Source: Streptomyces tailanensis (GTDB lineage: Bacteria; Actinomycetota; Actinomycetes; Streptomycetales; Streptomycetaceae). Taken from it: 64,000 nt of DNA. The stretch is taken from NCBI RefSeq assembly GCF_008386495.1, contig NZ_VTHJ01000038.1, positions 1 to 64,000 on the forward strand, written 5' to 3'. Numbering within the stretch: the first letter of the stretch is position 1; the number at the start of each line of letters is the position of its first letter. Shown in pieces: positions 9,063-18,492 of the stretch. The notes below the pieces were generated by a model. It saw nothing but the letters and a program-made list of their open reading frames with translations. It had not been told where the DNA came from and did not search any database. A program made the translations under genes and the position numbers.

Positions 9063-9092
9063 GGTCCGGCCCTCCGGCGGGAGGGTCGGACC
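9063..9092. terminator. Bidirectional terminator
   Basis: A 13-bp stem with one G-U pair (GGTCCGGCCCTCC / GGAGGGTCGGACC) and a four-base loop lies between the convergent protease and phosphatase genes. A smaller hairpin (CACCGGC / GCCGGTG) precedes it at 9036-9052. Confidence 0.8.
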
Positions 9093-9121
9093 GATGCGCG
9101 TTACGGGGCGCGAGCGCCCCG

Positions 9122-11281
9122 TCAGGGGCGTGGGGAACCGTACGGCGAGCCGGACGCACGAAGCAGCAGCAAGGCCACATCGTCCAGCCTCTCCTCCGCG
9201 GTCTCCGTCTCCCGGACCAACTCATCGGCGACCGCGTCCAACCCCTGATCCCCGCCGGAGGCGAGCCGCTCCCCGAGGTCGGCCAACGCATCCTCGATAT
9301 CCACCCCGGGCGACTCGATCAACCCGTCCGTGTAGAGGGCCAGTACGCACCCCTCGCCCAGCGCCACCTCGGTCGTCGGATACACCGCATCCGCGTCGAT
9401 CCCGAGAAGCGGCCCACCCGCGAGGTCCAGCACCTTCACCTTCCCGTCCGGCCTGCGCAGCAACGGCGGTGGATGCCCGGCCCGCGCCATGACGGCCGTC
9501 CCGTGCTCTGGGTCGAGCCGCAGGTACAGACAGCTGGCGAACAGCTCGGACCCGAGGTCGATCAGCAGCCGGTTGGTGCTGCTCATCACGTCCTGCGGCG
9601 CCTGACCGACGGTCGTATACGCGCGTACGGCCGTACGGATCTGCCCCATCAGCCCCGCCGCTGTCACGTTGTGCCCCTGTACGTCGCCGATCACGGCCGA
9701 GGCCCGCCCGTGCGAGAGGACGAGGTCGAAGAAGTCGCCGCCGATGTCCATGCCCCGGGTCGCGGGCAGATAGCGGGAGGCGGACTCGATGCCGGGGATC
9801 GACGGCAGCGAGTGCGGGAGCAGCGCGGCCTGCAGCCCGTGGGCGAGCTGGTGCTTGGCGTCGTAGAGCAGAGCCCGCTCCAGGCCCTGGGCGATGAGCC
9901 CGCTGAGGCTGGTCAGCACCGCACGCTCGTCCGCCGGGAACGGATGCGGGTCCGCGTACCCGAGCACACAGGTGCCCACCGGCCGCCCCTGGGCGATGAG
10001 CGGCAGATACGCCCAGGCGGCCAGGCCGTCCCGGGTCGTCTCCCGCATCGGATACAGGTGCTCCAACTGCTGCCGGCTCTCGAAGAAGGCGGGCACCCCG
10101 CTGGTCAGGGCATGCGCGCCGGGGGTCTGCGCGGTGAGCGGCATGCCGTCGAAGCGTTCCACGTGGTGCGGATCCGCGTAACCGCGGTGCCCCAGCACAT
10201 GCAGCCGCCCCGCCCGCGAGCCGAGCATCAGCAGCGCCTGGGCGCCGATGGCCGGGGCGATCTCGCTCGCGACCAGCTCCACTATGTCCTGCACCCCCAC
10301 CGCCTCGGTGAGCGCGCTGGCCAGCGCCAGGACATGGTTGATGGTCACCAGGCGGCCCGGCCCGTCGTCCTCCTGGTGCCCGGCGCCCTCCAGCTCGGCG
10401 ACCGCCCGGGCCCGGGAGATGCGGACGCTCAGTCCGTTCGTGCCTGGGTACAGCCGGAACGACAGCCAGTCGTTCGGCGGTTTGAGCGCCACGAACGAGG
10501 TGACGTGCTGACTCATCAGCGCGGCCCGGTACCGGTCCTCGTACGAGGGATCGTTCAGCCAGGGCACGGACGCCCACAGCTGGGTGCCGAGCAGTCCGCT
10601 GACGGGGATGCCGAGCAGTTCGGCGGTCGCCGCGTTGGCGAAGGAGATCCGCCCGTGCAGATCGAGCGCGCACATCCCGTACGGCAGCCGCGCCACCATC
10701 CGCGCCGCCTCCACCGTGCCGAGCGTCCCGGCGACGGTGGTCGCCGACGGCGCCGACAGGTCCGGCTCCGGCACTACCGGCCGGCCCTCGTCCTCCGCGC
10801 GCCGCAGCCGTTTCGCGAGCCGGTCGCAGGCCGAGGTGAGATGGTCCCGCTCACGGTCGCTGAGCTCCGGCGGGTGCGAGCCGGGCCAGGTGAGGAAGAC
10901 GGCGCCGTAGGTGGTGTCGCGGGTCGCCACCGGCAGGGCGGCCAGGGCGAAGGGGTAGGGCAGGACCACGGCGATACGGGGGTAGCGGCGGGCCATCTGC
11001 TCCTCGCCGTTCACCCACACGAGCCGCCGGTCCCGCACGGCCTCGGCGACCGGGACCGGAGCGCTCAGTCCCACCCGCTCCCACGGCGCGGCGAACGATC
11101 TCGGCAGCCCCGCCATGACCGCCATCTCCAGCACGGGCTCGTCGGGCGTCAGCAGATACACGGCGCCGGAGTGCGCGTCGACGTCGTCCATCATCGCGGC
11201 CAGGGCCAGCGACAGCATCGGATGACCCACGCGCGCCGTCTCGACGGTGGTCCGCCCCCGGGCCGCGTACACATCGGACAT
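9122..11281 (-). CDS. PAS/GAF sensor PP2C (SpoIIE-like) phosphatase
   Basis: The 719-residue protein has an N-terminal GAF-like region (about 15-180), a PAS-like segment (about 205-310), a second GAF (about 330-490) and a C-terminal SpoIIE-type PP2C domain. Metal-binding motifs GMDIGGDFFDLV, AVIGDVQGHN and LYTDGLIES are intact. Such proteins dephosphorylate anti-anti-sigma factors to control stress sigma factors. Unlike its divergent neighbour it has no HATPase domain. The ATG at 11281 is supported by AGGAGG nine bases upstream, so an upstream in-frame ATG was not used. Input signal and partner are unknown. Confidence 0.85.
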   Translation of the reverse strand: MSDVYAARGRTTVETARVGHPMLSLALAAMMDDVDAHSGAVYLLTPDEPVLEMAVMAGLPRSFAAPWERVGLSAPVPVAEAVRDRRLVWVNGEEQMARRYPRIAVVLPYPFALAALPVATRDTTYGAVFLTWPGSHPPELSDRERDHLTSACDRLAKRLRRAEDEGRPVVPEPDLSAPSATTVAGTLGTVEAARMVARLPYGMCALDLHGRISFANAATAELLGIPVSGLLGTQLWASVPWLNDPSYEDRYRAALMSQHVTSFVALKPPNDWLSFRLYPGTNGLSVRISRARAVAELEGAGHQEDDGPGRLVTINHVLALASALTEAVGVQDIVELVASEIAPAIGAQALLMLGSRAGRLHVLGHRGYADPHHVERFDGMPLTAQTPGAHALTSGVPAFFESRQQLEHLYPMRETTRDGLAAWAYLPLIAQGRPVGTCVLGYADPHPFPADERAVLTSLSGLIAQGLERALLYDAKHQLAHGLQAALLPHSLPSIPGIESASRYLPATRGMDIGGDFFDLVLSHGRASAVIGDVQGHNVTAAGLMGQIRTAVRAYTTVGQAPQDVMSSTNRLLIDLGSELFASCLYLRLDPEHGTAVMARAGHPPPLLRRPDGKVKVLDLAGGPLLGIDADAVYPTTEVALGEGCVLALYTDGLIESPGVDIEDALADLGERLASGGDQGLDAVADELVRETETAEERLDDVALLLLRASGSPYGSPRP

Positions 11282-11597
11282 GCCCGACCACCTCCTCCCG
11301 TGTCGGCGCGACGGCCTCCGCGTCAAGGCTCCCCCCTGACGGCCCGGTACGCACGGCGAGCGAGGTCAGCGTCAGCCGGTCCCCCCGGGCCGGATGCGGT
11401 CGAGCCTTCCAGCCCGCCGGGGCGGGCCGACAGTCACGCCTGTCACCGGAGACCTGTAACGGATGTCACACGATCACCGTGCGGAATGCACATGTAGAGA
11501 CTTGTTTGTATCCTTTCGCCCCATGCCCGAAGCCTTTCGATCCGGGCCCGGAGCCTTTCGCCTCGGGCCGCCGAAGACGTTCCTCGACCAGCACGGA
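11282..11597. other. Intergenic region between divergent phosphatase genes
   Basis: About 315 bases separate the two PP2C genes and should contain promoters for both. The interval from 11463 is open in frame with the plus-strand gene but has poor codon character, including two GAGCCTTTCG-like direct repeats near 11528-11565. I therefore treat it as untranslated leader. No operator could be assigned. Confidence 0.45.
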
Positions 11598-14069
11598 ATG
11601 GTCGCAGGGGCTGCGCGAGTGGCTGAGAAGCGCTGTAATTGCGACGTGGTCAGTGAGGGTGCGGCGCAACGCGGAGCGAAGACGTTGCGTGCCGAACTCG
11701 CCCTCAAGTCCCTCACCGGCGACCTCGACCCGCACGAGCGCCTGCAAGCCGTCCTCGAACACGTCCTCGTCTTCACGGATGCGACGGTCGCCGCCGTGTA
11801 CACCCCCGACGGCGATCTGCTGTCGCTGGTCACATCGGCCGGCGTACCGAGGAGCCTGTACGGGCTGCGCGACGGCTACCCGGCCTCCGACACCGCCCCC
11901 GTCGCCGAGGCATGCCGCACCGGGCAGCCGCGCTGGCTCGGCTCCGCGGACCTCCTCCAGGACGCCGACGTACGCCGCTCGCACGCCAAGGAGTTCTCAC
12001 TGGCCGTGCTGCCGCTGCGCGAGCGGGGCTGTCTGGTGGCCGTGAGCGACGGCACGGACGGCTTCGACGCCGAGGACCGGGAGTGCCTCGGACTCCTCAC
12101 CGAGGCCGTCTCCCACGCCGCCCCCGCCCCGCCCGCCGGGGTCGGCGCCGCGTTCGAGTACGCCATGGACACGGGCCGCGTCGAGGTCGCCCCCGAGCTG
12201 CTGGAACTGTTCGGCATCGGGCCCGACGACTTCGACGGCCGGGTCGAGACCCTGATGGCTCTCACCGTGCCCGAGGACATGCCGGCGCTGATGTCCGTCG
12301 TGGAGGCGGACCACATGTACATCGGCGACCGCGAACTGGAGTTCCGGATCCGCCAGCCCTCCGGCGAACAGCGGTGGCTGTGGCTGCGCGCCCGCCTGGT
12401 CCCCGGCGGCGAGGGCCGCCCCGACCGGCTGGTCGGCGCCGTCGCCGACGCCGCCAGCGTGCGCTCCGGCCTCAACGACGTGGCCCGCGTCCAGCGCCTC
12501 GCCGCCGCCCTGGCCAGCGCGGGCACCGTGCGCGACGTCAGCCAGGCCGTGGTCGCCGCCCTGCGCAAACCGCTCCAGGCCGACCGGATCGCCCTCGCCG
12601 AACTGGAGGCCGACCGCCTCGTCGTCACCCTCCTCGACCCGCCCCAGCCGGAGGCCTGGCCCGAGGTGTGGCGCTCCGAGTGGCGCTCCGAATGGCCCGA
12701 CGCACCGGTGCGCAGCATGCCGACCCTCGCCGCCGCCCTGCGCGAGGGACGCGCCGCGATCTGGCCCGCCGGAGCCACCCTGGAGCCCGCGCTCGCCGAC
12801 GTCGGCCCCGGCGGCCTCGCCGTCCTCCCGCTGCCGGGCGGCGGCCGCATGGCCGGGGCCTGTCTGATCGGCTGGGACAGTCCCCACGTCTTCGGCTCCG
12901 ACGAGCGCGCCCTGCTCACCGCCGCCGCGGGACTCGCCGGCCAGGCCCTGATGCGCGCCCACGCCCTGGACGCCGAGCACGAACTGGTCAGCATGCTCCA
13001 GCGCACCCTCCTCCCGCGCCGCCTGCCCCAACTGCCCGGCGCGGTGGCCGTCGCCCGCTACCTGCCCACCACGGCCGGTCTGGAGGTCGGCGGCGACTGG
13101 TACGACGTGATCCCGCTGCCCGACAACCATGTCGCCCTCGTCATCGGCGACGTCCAGGGCCACAACGCCGGCGCCGCCACCCTCATGGGCCAGATGCGCA
13201 CCGCACTGCGCGCGTACGCCATCGAAGGGCACCCCCCGGACGTCGTCGTCTCGCACGCCAACCGGCTGCTCGTCGACATGGAGACCGACCTCTTCGCCAC
13301 CTGCTGCTATGTCGACATCGACATGGAGGAGGGCTCCGCCTGGTACGTCAGGGCCGGCCATGTGCCGCCCGTGCTGCGGTACCCGGACGGCACCACCGAG
13401 ATCACCGAGTCGGAGGGCGGACCGCCGCTCGGCGTCGTCCTGCAGGCCGACTTCCCCATGGCGCCGCTGCGCCTGGCCCCCGGCACGGTGCTCGCCCTCA
13501 CCACGGACGGCCTCGTCGAATCCGCCGACATCGACGTCGAGGACGGCCTCGACCGCCTCGCCGACGGACTGTCCGCCGCCGACCCCGCCCACCTCGGAGC
13601 CGTCGCCGACATCCTCCTCCGCGGCGCCAACCGCGACGACGACGTCGCCCTGCTCCTCATGCGCTACGACGGCATGGCCCTGCGCCCGCAGCGCGAGAAC
13701 TGGACGGTATGGCGCGTCCCCCAGGCCGTCGGCCAGGCCCGCCGCTACACCAAGCGGGTCCTGCGCGCCTGGGGCATCGACTTCGAGGCGGACACCGTCC
13801 TCCTCGTCGTCTCCGAACTCGTCACCAACGCCCTCGTACACACCGACGGCAAGGTCCGCCTCGACCTCACCCTCCTCGCCGACCGGCTGCGCGTCGCGGT
13901 CGCCGACGCCTCACCCCGTACGCCGGCCAAGCCCACCAGCATCGGCTGGGAGGCCACGGGAGGCCGCGGCATCCTCCTCGTGGAGGCCATGTCGACCGCC
14001 TGGGGCACGGTGCCGGTGAGCGGCGGCAAACAGGTGTGGGCGGAGATCCCCATCGAGGTGGCACCCTGA
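11598..14069 (+). CDS. GAF/PAS PP2C phosphatase with C-terminal anti-sigma-type ATPase domain
   Basis: About 823 residues hold a GAF region, a PAS-like segment, a second GAF, a SpoIIE-like PP2C domain (LEVGGDWYDVIPL, VIGDVQGHN, LTTDGLVES) and a C-terminal HATPase_c domain of the RsbW kind (N box VSELVTNALVHT, later GGRGILLVEAMS). Having a phosphatase and an anti-sigma-like kinase in one chain is a known Streptomyces architecture that can act on both sides of a partner-switching circuit. The start is uncertain: in-frame starts at 11463, 11523 and 11598 all have weak ribosome sites. It is divergent from a second PP2C protein, and the two may respond to different signals but share targets. Confidence 0.83.
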   Translation: MVAGAARVAEKRCNCDVVSEGAAQRGAKTLRAELALKSLTGDLDPHERLQAVLEHVLVFTDATVAAVYTPDGDLLSLVTSAGVPRSLYGLRDGYPASDTAPVAEACRTGQPRWLGSADLLQDADVRRSHAKEFSLAVLPLRERGCLVAVSDGTDGFDAEDRECLGLLTEAVSHAAPAPPAGVGAAFEYAMDTGRVEVAPELLELFGIGPDDFDGRVETLMALTVPEDMPALMSVVEADHMYIGDRELEFRIRQPSGEQRWLWLRARLVPGGEGRPDRLVGAVADAASVRSGLNDVARVQRLAAALASAGTVRDVSQAVVAALRKPLQADRIALAELEADRLVVTLLDPPQPEAWPEVWRSEWRSEWPDAPVRSMPTLAAALREGRAAIWPAGATLEPALADVGPGGLAVLPLPGGGRMAGACLIGWDSPHVFGSDERALLTAAAGLAGQALMRAHALDAEHELVSMLQRTLLPRRLPQLPGAVAVARYLPTTAGLEVGGDWYDVIPLPDNHVALVIGDVQGHNAGAATLMGQMRTALRAYAIEGHPPDVVVSHANRLLVDMETDLFATCCYVDIDMEEGSAWYVRAGHVPPVLRYPDGTTEITESEGGPPLGVVLQADFPMAPLRLAPGTVLALTTDGLVESADIDVEDGLDRLADGLSAADPAHLGAVADILLRGANRDDDVALLLMRYDGMALRPQRENWTVWRVPQAVGQARRYTKRVLRAWGIDFEADTVLLVVSELVTNALVHTDGKVRLDLTLLADRLRVAVADASPRTPAKPTSIGWEATGGRGILLVEAMSTAWGTVPVSGGKQVWAEIPIEVAP

Positions 14070-14083
14070 CGGCGTACGTCTGC

Positions 14084-14883
14084 TGCTGGCGCCGTCGGCG
14101 GCCCCCGTGCTCAGCGCGTTGACCATCGCACTGTCCTCGGCCCACCGGAAGACGACCTTCTCCGTCAGGGGCTTGTCTCCCCAGTGGCCTTCGAATCGGG
14201 TCAGGGTGATCGAGTCGCCCGACTTCCAGCCGGTCAGTTCGTACGCCCGGAGCAGGCGTCGCCCTGGCCCGGGGTGCCGAAGTCCCCGCCCGCCTGCTCG
14301 ACCTGCTCGCGGTTGTAGACGAGCCCGGCGTCACCGGCCAGCGCCTGGGTGAACAGGGCGTCGGGCTGCTCGAACCTGATGGTGATCTCGCGGTCGCCGG
14401 TCTTGGCCATGCCGCTGACGCTCTCGAACTCGTCGGACTGCTCCATCTCCGGCTCGGCGTGGCGCCGCAGGCTGTGGAGGACGTCGTCGGCGGTCATCGT
14501 CGAACCGTCGTGGAAGGTGACGCCGTCCCGCAGCGTCAGCACAAGGGTCTTCGCGTCGGGTCTGGTCTCCTTCTCGACCAGGGAGGGGCGGACCGACATG
14601 TCGGGCTGGAGCTGGTAGAGGCGCTCGCACACATTGCTGAGCACGGTGCGGCCCGCGCTGCCGCCCTGGGTGTCGAGGTCCAGGACTCGGGCTCGTCCTC
14701 CAACAGCCAGTTCACGGAGGCTACGGCGCCCGAGGCCTCGGCGGTGGTGGGCGTGAGGTCGAGCTTCGAGACGTCGACGCCTGCGGCGCCCTGCGACGCA
14801 CCGGTGTCGGCGCCGCTGCACGCGGCGGTGAGGGTCAACGCCCCGGCGAGGCCGATGGCGGCGAGAGGTGACTTGAACTTCAT
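14084..14883 (-). pseudogene. Decayed oligopeptide-binding ABC lipoprotein (SBP family 5)
   Basis: From the ATG at 14883 a lipoprotein signal is read (lipobox LTAACSG), then VNWLLEDEPESW. The frame is lost near 14690. The next frame continues as family 5 solute-binding protein (VCERLYQLQPDMSVRPSLVE, LRDGVTFHDGSTMTADDVLH). A second frame loss near 14255 leads to YELTGWKSGDSITLTRFEGH, and similarity stops near 14090, next to the phosphatase gene. Only about half of the usual 530 residues remain, in three frames. The cognate permease and ATPase genes are absent. It is a deletion remnant with two frameshifts. Confidence 0.85.
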
Positions 14884-14956
14884 GGCGGGGCTCCTGGGCG
14901 CGGAAAGGGGGAGGCGGGGAGCGTCGGCATGTGGGGAGGGCCGCTGCGGGGGGAAG

Positions 14957-15391
14957 TCAGTGGATATCGGCGTCAGTTGGGCGAGTGGGGGCCGTCGTAG
15001 AGGTTCCAGGGCAGGTGCTGGTACTCGCGGTCGCAGGGCGTCCCGGCGGTGACGTGGTAGTCGCCGGCGGTGAGGTCCACCAGGAGCAGAATCGGCGGGG
15101 GCGCTCCGGGAAGCCCTCCTGGCGGAGGATCTCGTGGCCGAGGATTCCATGGCGGATGTAGTCGCCGTGATCGAGTCGGCCGGCATGGTCGTAGAGCCGG
15201 TACACGCCGATGTCGTGGAGCAGCGCGCCCGCACGCACGAGGGCCGGGTCGAGTTGGAGGACAGTGCGAGCCATGAGCTGCTCCGCGATGCGGCAGATGA
15301 TCTCGCAGTGGGTGTACACGAGGTCGAGAGCCTCACGCGTCGGCGCGTACTTCTCGTGCAGGGCCCGCGCCTCTGAAATCGTCGGCAGCAT
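14957..15391 (-). pseudogene. Truncated HD-domain phosphohydrolase
   Basis: The first 97 or so residues match small HD-domain proteins, with LVRAGALLHDIGVYRLYD carrying the HD pair. After GHEILRQEGFPE the family sequence ends. The current frame runs into Ser/Thr/Pro-rich nonsense, whereas another frame reads LLLVDLTAGDYHVTAGTPCD and ends NLYDGPHSPN. The join therefore looks like a fusion with the end of an unrelated gene rather than a simple frameshift. The expected second half of the HD fold is missing. It lies among other broken genes. Confidence 0.7.
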
Positions 15392-15450
15392 CACCGCGGC
15401 AGCGTAATAACCGATGGCTCCGGGGCGAGGCCGTTCAGCACAGTTGGGAC

Positions 15451-16529
15451 ATGACGACTTCCCACGCCGCGTTCATGCCCGGCATCGAGCTGTCCAAGGT
15501 CCTGTATGAGGAGGCGGTGCGGCCGATTCTCCGGGGCTTGTTTCCCGGATTGCGGTACGCGGCGGCTCGGGTCGGCGCCGGTTCCGAGGTGCTGGGGTTC
15601 GACACTCCGCGGTCCGCGGACCATGAGTGGGGCCGCGGCTGGAGCTCTTCCTGACAGCCGAGGACCGCGCCGAGCACGGTGATTCCATCCGTCGCGTCCT
15701 GTCCGAGCGGCTGCCGAAGCAAGTGCGCGGCTGGCCCACGCACTTCCAGGAGATCGACGACCCGCTGGACCGGGTCGGCCGCATGCGGCCGACCGACGGT
15801 CCGGTCAACCATCGCGTGGACGTGCACGACGTCGACGACTGGCTCACCACTCGCCTCGGACTGCGCCAGTACGACGGGGAACTGAGCGCACGTGACTGGC
15901 TGACGATGTCGCAGCAACGGCTCGCCGAGACCACCGGTGGCGCGGTGTTCCACGACGAGCTCGGCACGCTCACCGACGCTCGGCGCAGGCTGGCCTGGTA
16001 CCCGGAGCAGGTGTGGCGACACCTGTTGGCGTGCCAGTGGCTGCGCATCTCGGAGGAGGAGGCGTTCGTGGGGCGCTGCGCGGAGGTCGGTGACGACATC
16101 GGTTCGGCCGTCGTGGCCGCCCGCCTCGTACGGCACCTGATGCGCCTGTGCCTGCTGCTGGAACGCGAGTACGCCCCGTACGGCAAATGGCTCGGCAGTG
16201 CGTTCAGTCGACTGCCTGCGGCCGCGTCGCTCACCCCGGCATTCCGCGGTGCTCTCGCGGCGACGGACTACCCGACCAGGGAAGCCCACCTCTGTGACGC
16301 CTACGAGGCGGTCGCCGCCCTGCAGAACGCCTCCGGACTCATCACGCCGATCGACCCGACCCGCCGCTCCTACCACTCGCGCCCCTACCTGGTCCTCCAC
16401 GCCGAACGCTTCGCTCAAGCCCTGGCGGTGACCATCACGGACCCGGACCTGCGTACCCTGCCGCACCTCCTCGACGGCCCGGCCCCGACCCTCGGCCCCC
16501 GAGGGCAAAGAACCGGCCGTGGCAGGTGA
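15451..16529 (+). pseudogene. DUF4037 protein with a single-base frameshift
   Basis: The first 60 codons read MTTSHAAFMPGIELSKVLYE through GSEVLGFDTPRSADHEWG. The rest of the protein continues at once in another frame as GPRLELFLTAED and on to 16529. Adding one C in the run near 15630 (GGGGCCGCGG to GGGGCCCGCGG) restores one reading of about 359 residues, the usual size. DUF4037 proteins carry a nucleotidyltransferase-like N-terminus; their role is not known. Apart from this one base the gene looks healthy, so a very recent mutation or a sequence error is as likely as true loss. Confidence 0.8.
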
Positions 16530-16608
16530 ACTGTCCTGCGAAAACGGGTACTTACTCGTGCGTCAGGTGGTATTGACGTCCCGCCTGGTCATTGGGACGG
16601 TAGGGGAC

Positions 16609-18492
16609 ATGTCGAATGTGGCGGACATGTCAAGATTGCGCACACGTCTGCTCGGTGTCCTCGTACTCGTCACCGGCTTCCTGACCACGGCGGGCCCCAC
16701 CCAGCCCGCCTCCGCTCTCACTGACGAACTCTGGTTCGACGCCCAGGCCGCTGCCACCCTCACCGTCGAGGGCGGCCGCTTCAAGGACGGACTCGGCCGC
16801 GAGGTCGTCCTGCGTGGCTACAACGTCTCCGGCGAGACGAAGCTCAAGGAGAACAACGGTCTTCCCTTCGCCTCGGTCGCCGACGCCAAGAAGTCGGCGA
16901 CCGCGCTGAGGGCACTCGGCGGCGGCAACTCCGTCCGCTTCCTGCTGTCCTGGGCGTACGCGGAACCGGTGCGCGGGCAGGTGGACACCGAGTACCTCGC
17001 GGCGGCCACGGCGCAGATGGGCGCCTTCCTGGACGCCGGGATCCGGGTCTACCCCGACTTCCACCAGGACCTCTACTCCCGCTGGCTGTTCGACTCGGAC
17101 AGCTGGTACACCGGCGACGGTGCCCCCAAGTGGGCCGTCGACCTCGGCGACTACCCCGACGAGTACTGCGGCATCTGCCCGTTCTGGGGCCAGAACATCA
17201 CCTCCAACGCGGCCGTGACGGAGTCGACGTACGACTTCTGGCACAACACCTACGGGCTCCAGAACTCCTTCCTGGACACCGCCCAGAAGACGATGACGCA
17301 CATGAAGTCGAACCTCACCGCGGCCCAGTTCCAGGGCGTCGTCGGCTTCGACCCGTGGAACGAGCCGCATCCCGGGATCCTCGACTCGGGGCAGACCAGC
17401 AGGACGTGGGAGAAGGACGTCCTGTGGCCGTTCTACGTCAAGTTCCGCTCCCGGATGGACGCGGCGGGCTGGCAGAGCAAACCCGCCTTCGTCGAGCCGA
17501 ACCTCTTCTGGAACGCCAACCTCGACTTCCAGAAGCAGGAGGGCGGACTCCTCGACGCGGGCACGATCGGACCGCGGTTCGTCTTCAACACCCACTTCTA
17601 CGACCAGAAGGCGATCTCCGGCGTCTTCATGTGGGGCAAGGCGGAGGATGGCCAGTACGTGACCGACTTCGGTACCGTCCGCGACCGGGCCACGGCTGGC
17701 GGCACGGCCGCGATCATCAGTGAGTTCGGGCACCCGCTCAGCGGCTCGGTCTCCGACAAGGCGCCCACGGTCTACAAGGCCATGTACCAGGCGCTCGACT
17801 CCCGGGTGAAGGGCGCCGACTGGTGGGCCGAACCGGCCACCTCCGGCCCGGTCCTCTCCGGCTCCCAGTGGCAGTGGGACATCTACAATGGCCGCCACAA
17901 CGAGCTGATGAACGACAACCCCGACAAGGTGCAGGTCGAGGGCGACGCCTGGAACGGCGAGGATCTCTCCGCCGTACGCCTCGACGACTCCGGTACGGCC
18001 GTGCTCCGCCAGGACGCCCGGATGCTCGACCGGATCTACCCGAGCGCCACCGCGGGCAGCGCCGTCGCCTTCACCTACGAGGACCGTTCGCGCGACGGCT
18101 CCACGACGCTGACATGGAACCCCGTGCCCAGCTCACTGCCGAACGTCTCCTCGCTCGTCGGCTCGGGCCAGTACGCCCTGCTGGTCTGGCGCTCGGACGG
18201 CAGCACCGAACCGACGGAACTGCACCTCCCGGCGTCCTTCCCCACCGCGTCCGCGACGGTGGTGTCCGACCTCGGGGTGACGGCCGCCCCGCCGGCGTAC
18301 ACCACGTCGACGCCCATCGCCGCCGCGAAGGAACCGGGCGGCACCGGCAGCCGCCGGCTGCTGCTCACCGCCGCCGACTCGGGCAAGCTGCACTACGCCC
18401 TGGTCACCAACGGCGCGACAACCCCGTCCGCCGCGCGGTTGAGCGCGGCACGGACGGAGCTGTCGGGGTGGCTGGCCTCCGAGTTCAACTAG
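16609..18492 (+). CDS. Secreted GH5 endoglycoceramidase-like glycoside hydrolase
   Basis: The 627-residue precursor has a signal peptide ending near PASA, a TIM-barrel GH5 domain and a C-terminal beta-sandwich domain. The acid/base is Glu252 in FDPWNEPHPG and the nucleophile is Glu372 in IISEFGHP. The motifs RGYNVSG and DFHQDLYS are characteristic of endoglycoceramidase-type enzymes, which release glycans from glycosphingolipids; a related beta-glycosidase activity is possible. Three starts lie close together (16609, 16627 and upstream); 16609 was chosen because it follows a G-rich stretch. The gene abuts the convergent beta-propeller gene with no spacer. Confidence 0.82.
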   Translation: MSNVADMSRLRTRLLGVLVLVTGFLTTAGPTQPASALTDELWFDAQAAATLTVEGGRFKDGLGREVVLRGYNVSGETKLKENNGLPFASVADAKKSATALRALGGGNSVRFLLSWAYAEPVRGQVDTEYLAAATAQMGAFLDAGIRVYPDFHQDLYSRWLFDSDSWYTGDGAPKWAVDLGDYPDEYCGICPFWGQNITSNAAVTESTYDFWHNTYGLQNSFLDTAQKTMTHMKSNLTAAQFQGVVGFDPWNEPHPGILDSGQTSRTWEKDVLWPFYVKFRSRMDAAGWQSKPAFVEPNLFWNANLDFQKQEGGLLDAGTIGPRFVFNTHFYDQKAISGVFMWGKAEDGQYVTDFGTVRDRATAGGTAAIISEFGHPLSGSVSDKAPTVYKAMYQALDSRVKGADWWAEPATSGPVLSGSQWQWDIYNGRHNELMNDNPDKVQVEGDAWNGEDLSAVRLDDSGTAVLRQDARMLDRIYPSATAGSAVAFTYEDRSRDGSTTLTWNPVPSSLPNVSSLVGSGQYALLVWRSDGSTEPTELHLPASFPTASATVVSDLGVTAAPPAYTTSTPIAAAKEPGGTGSRRLLLTAADSGKLHYALVTNGATTPSAARLSAARTELSGWLASEFN

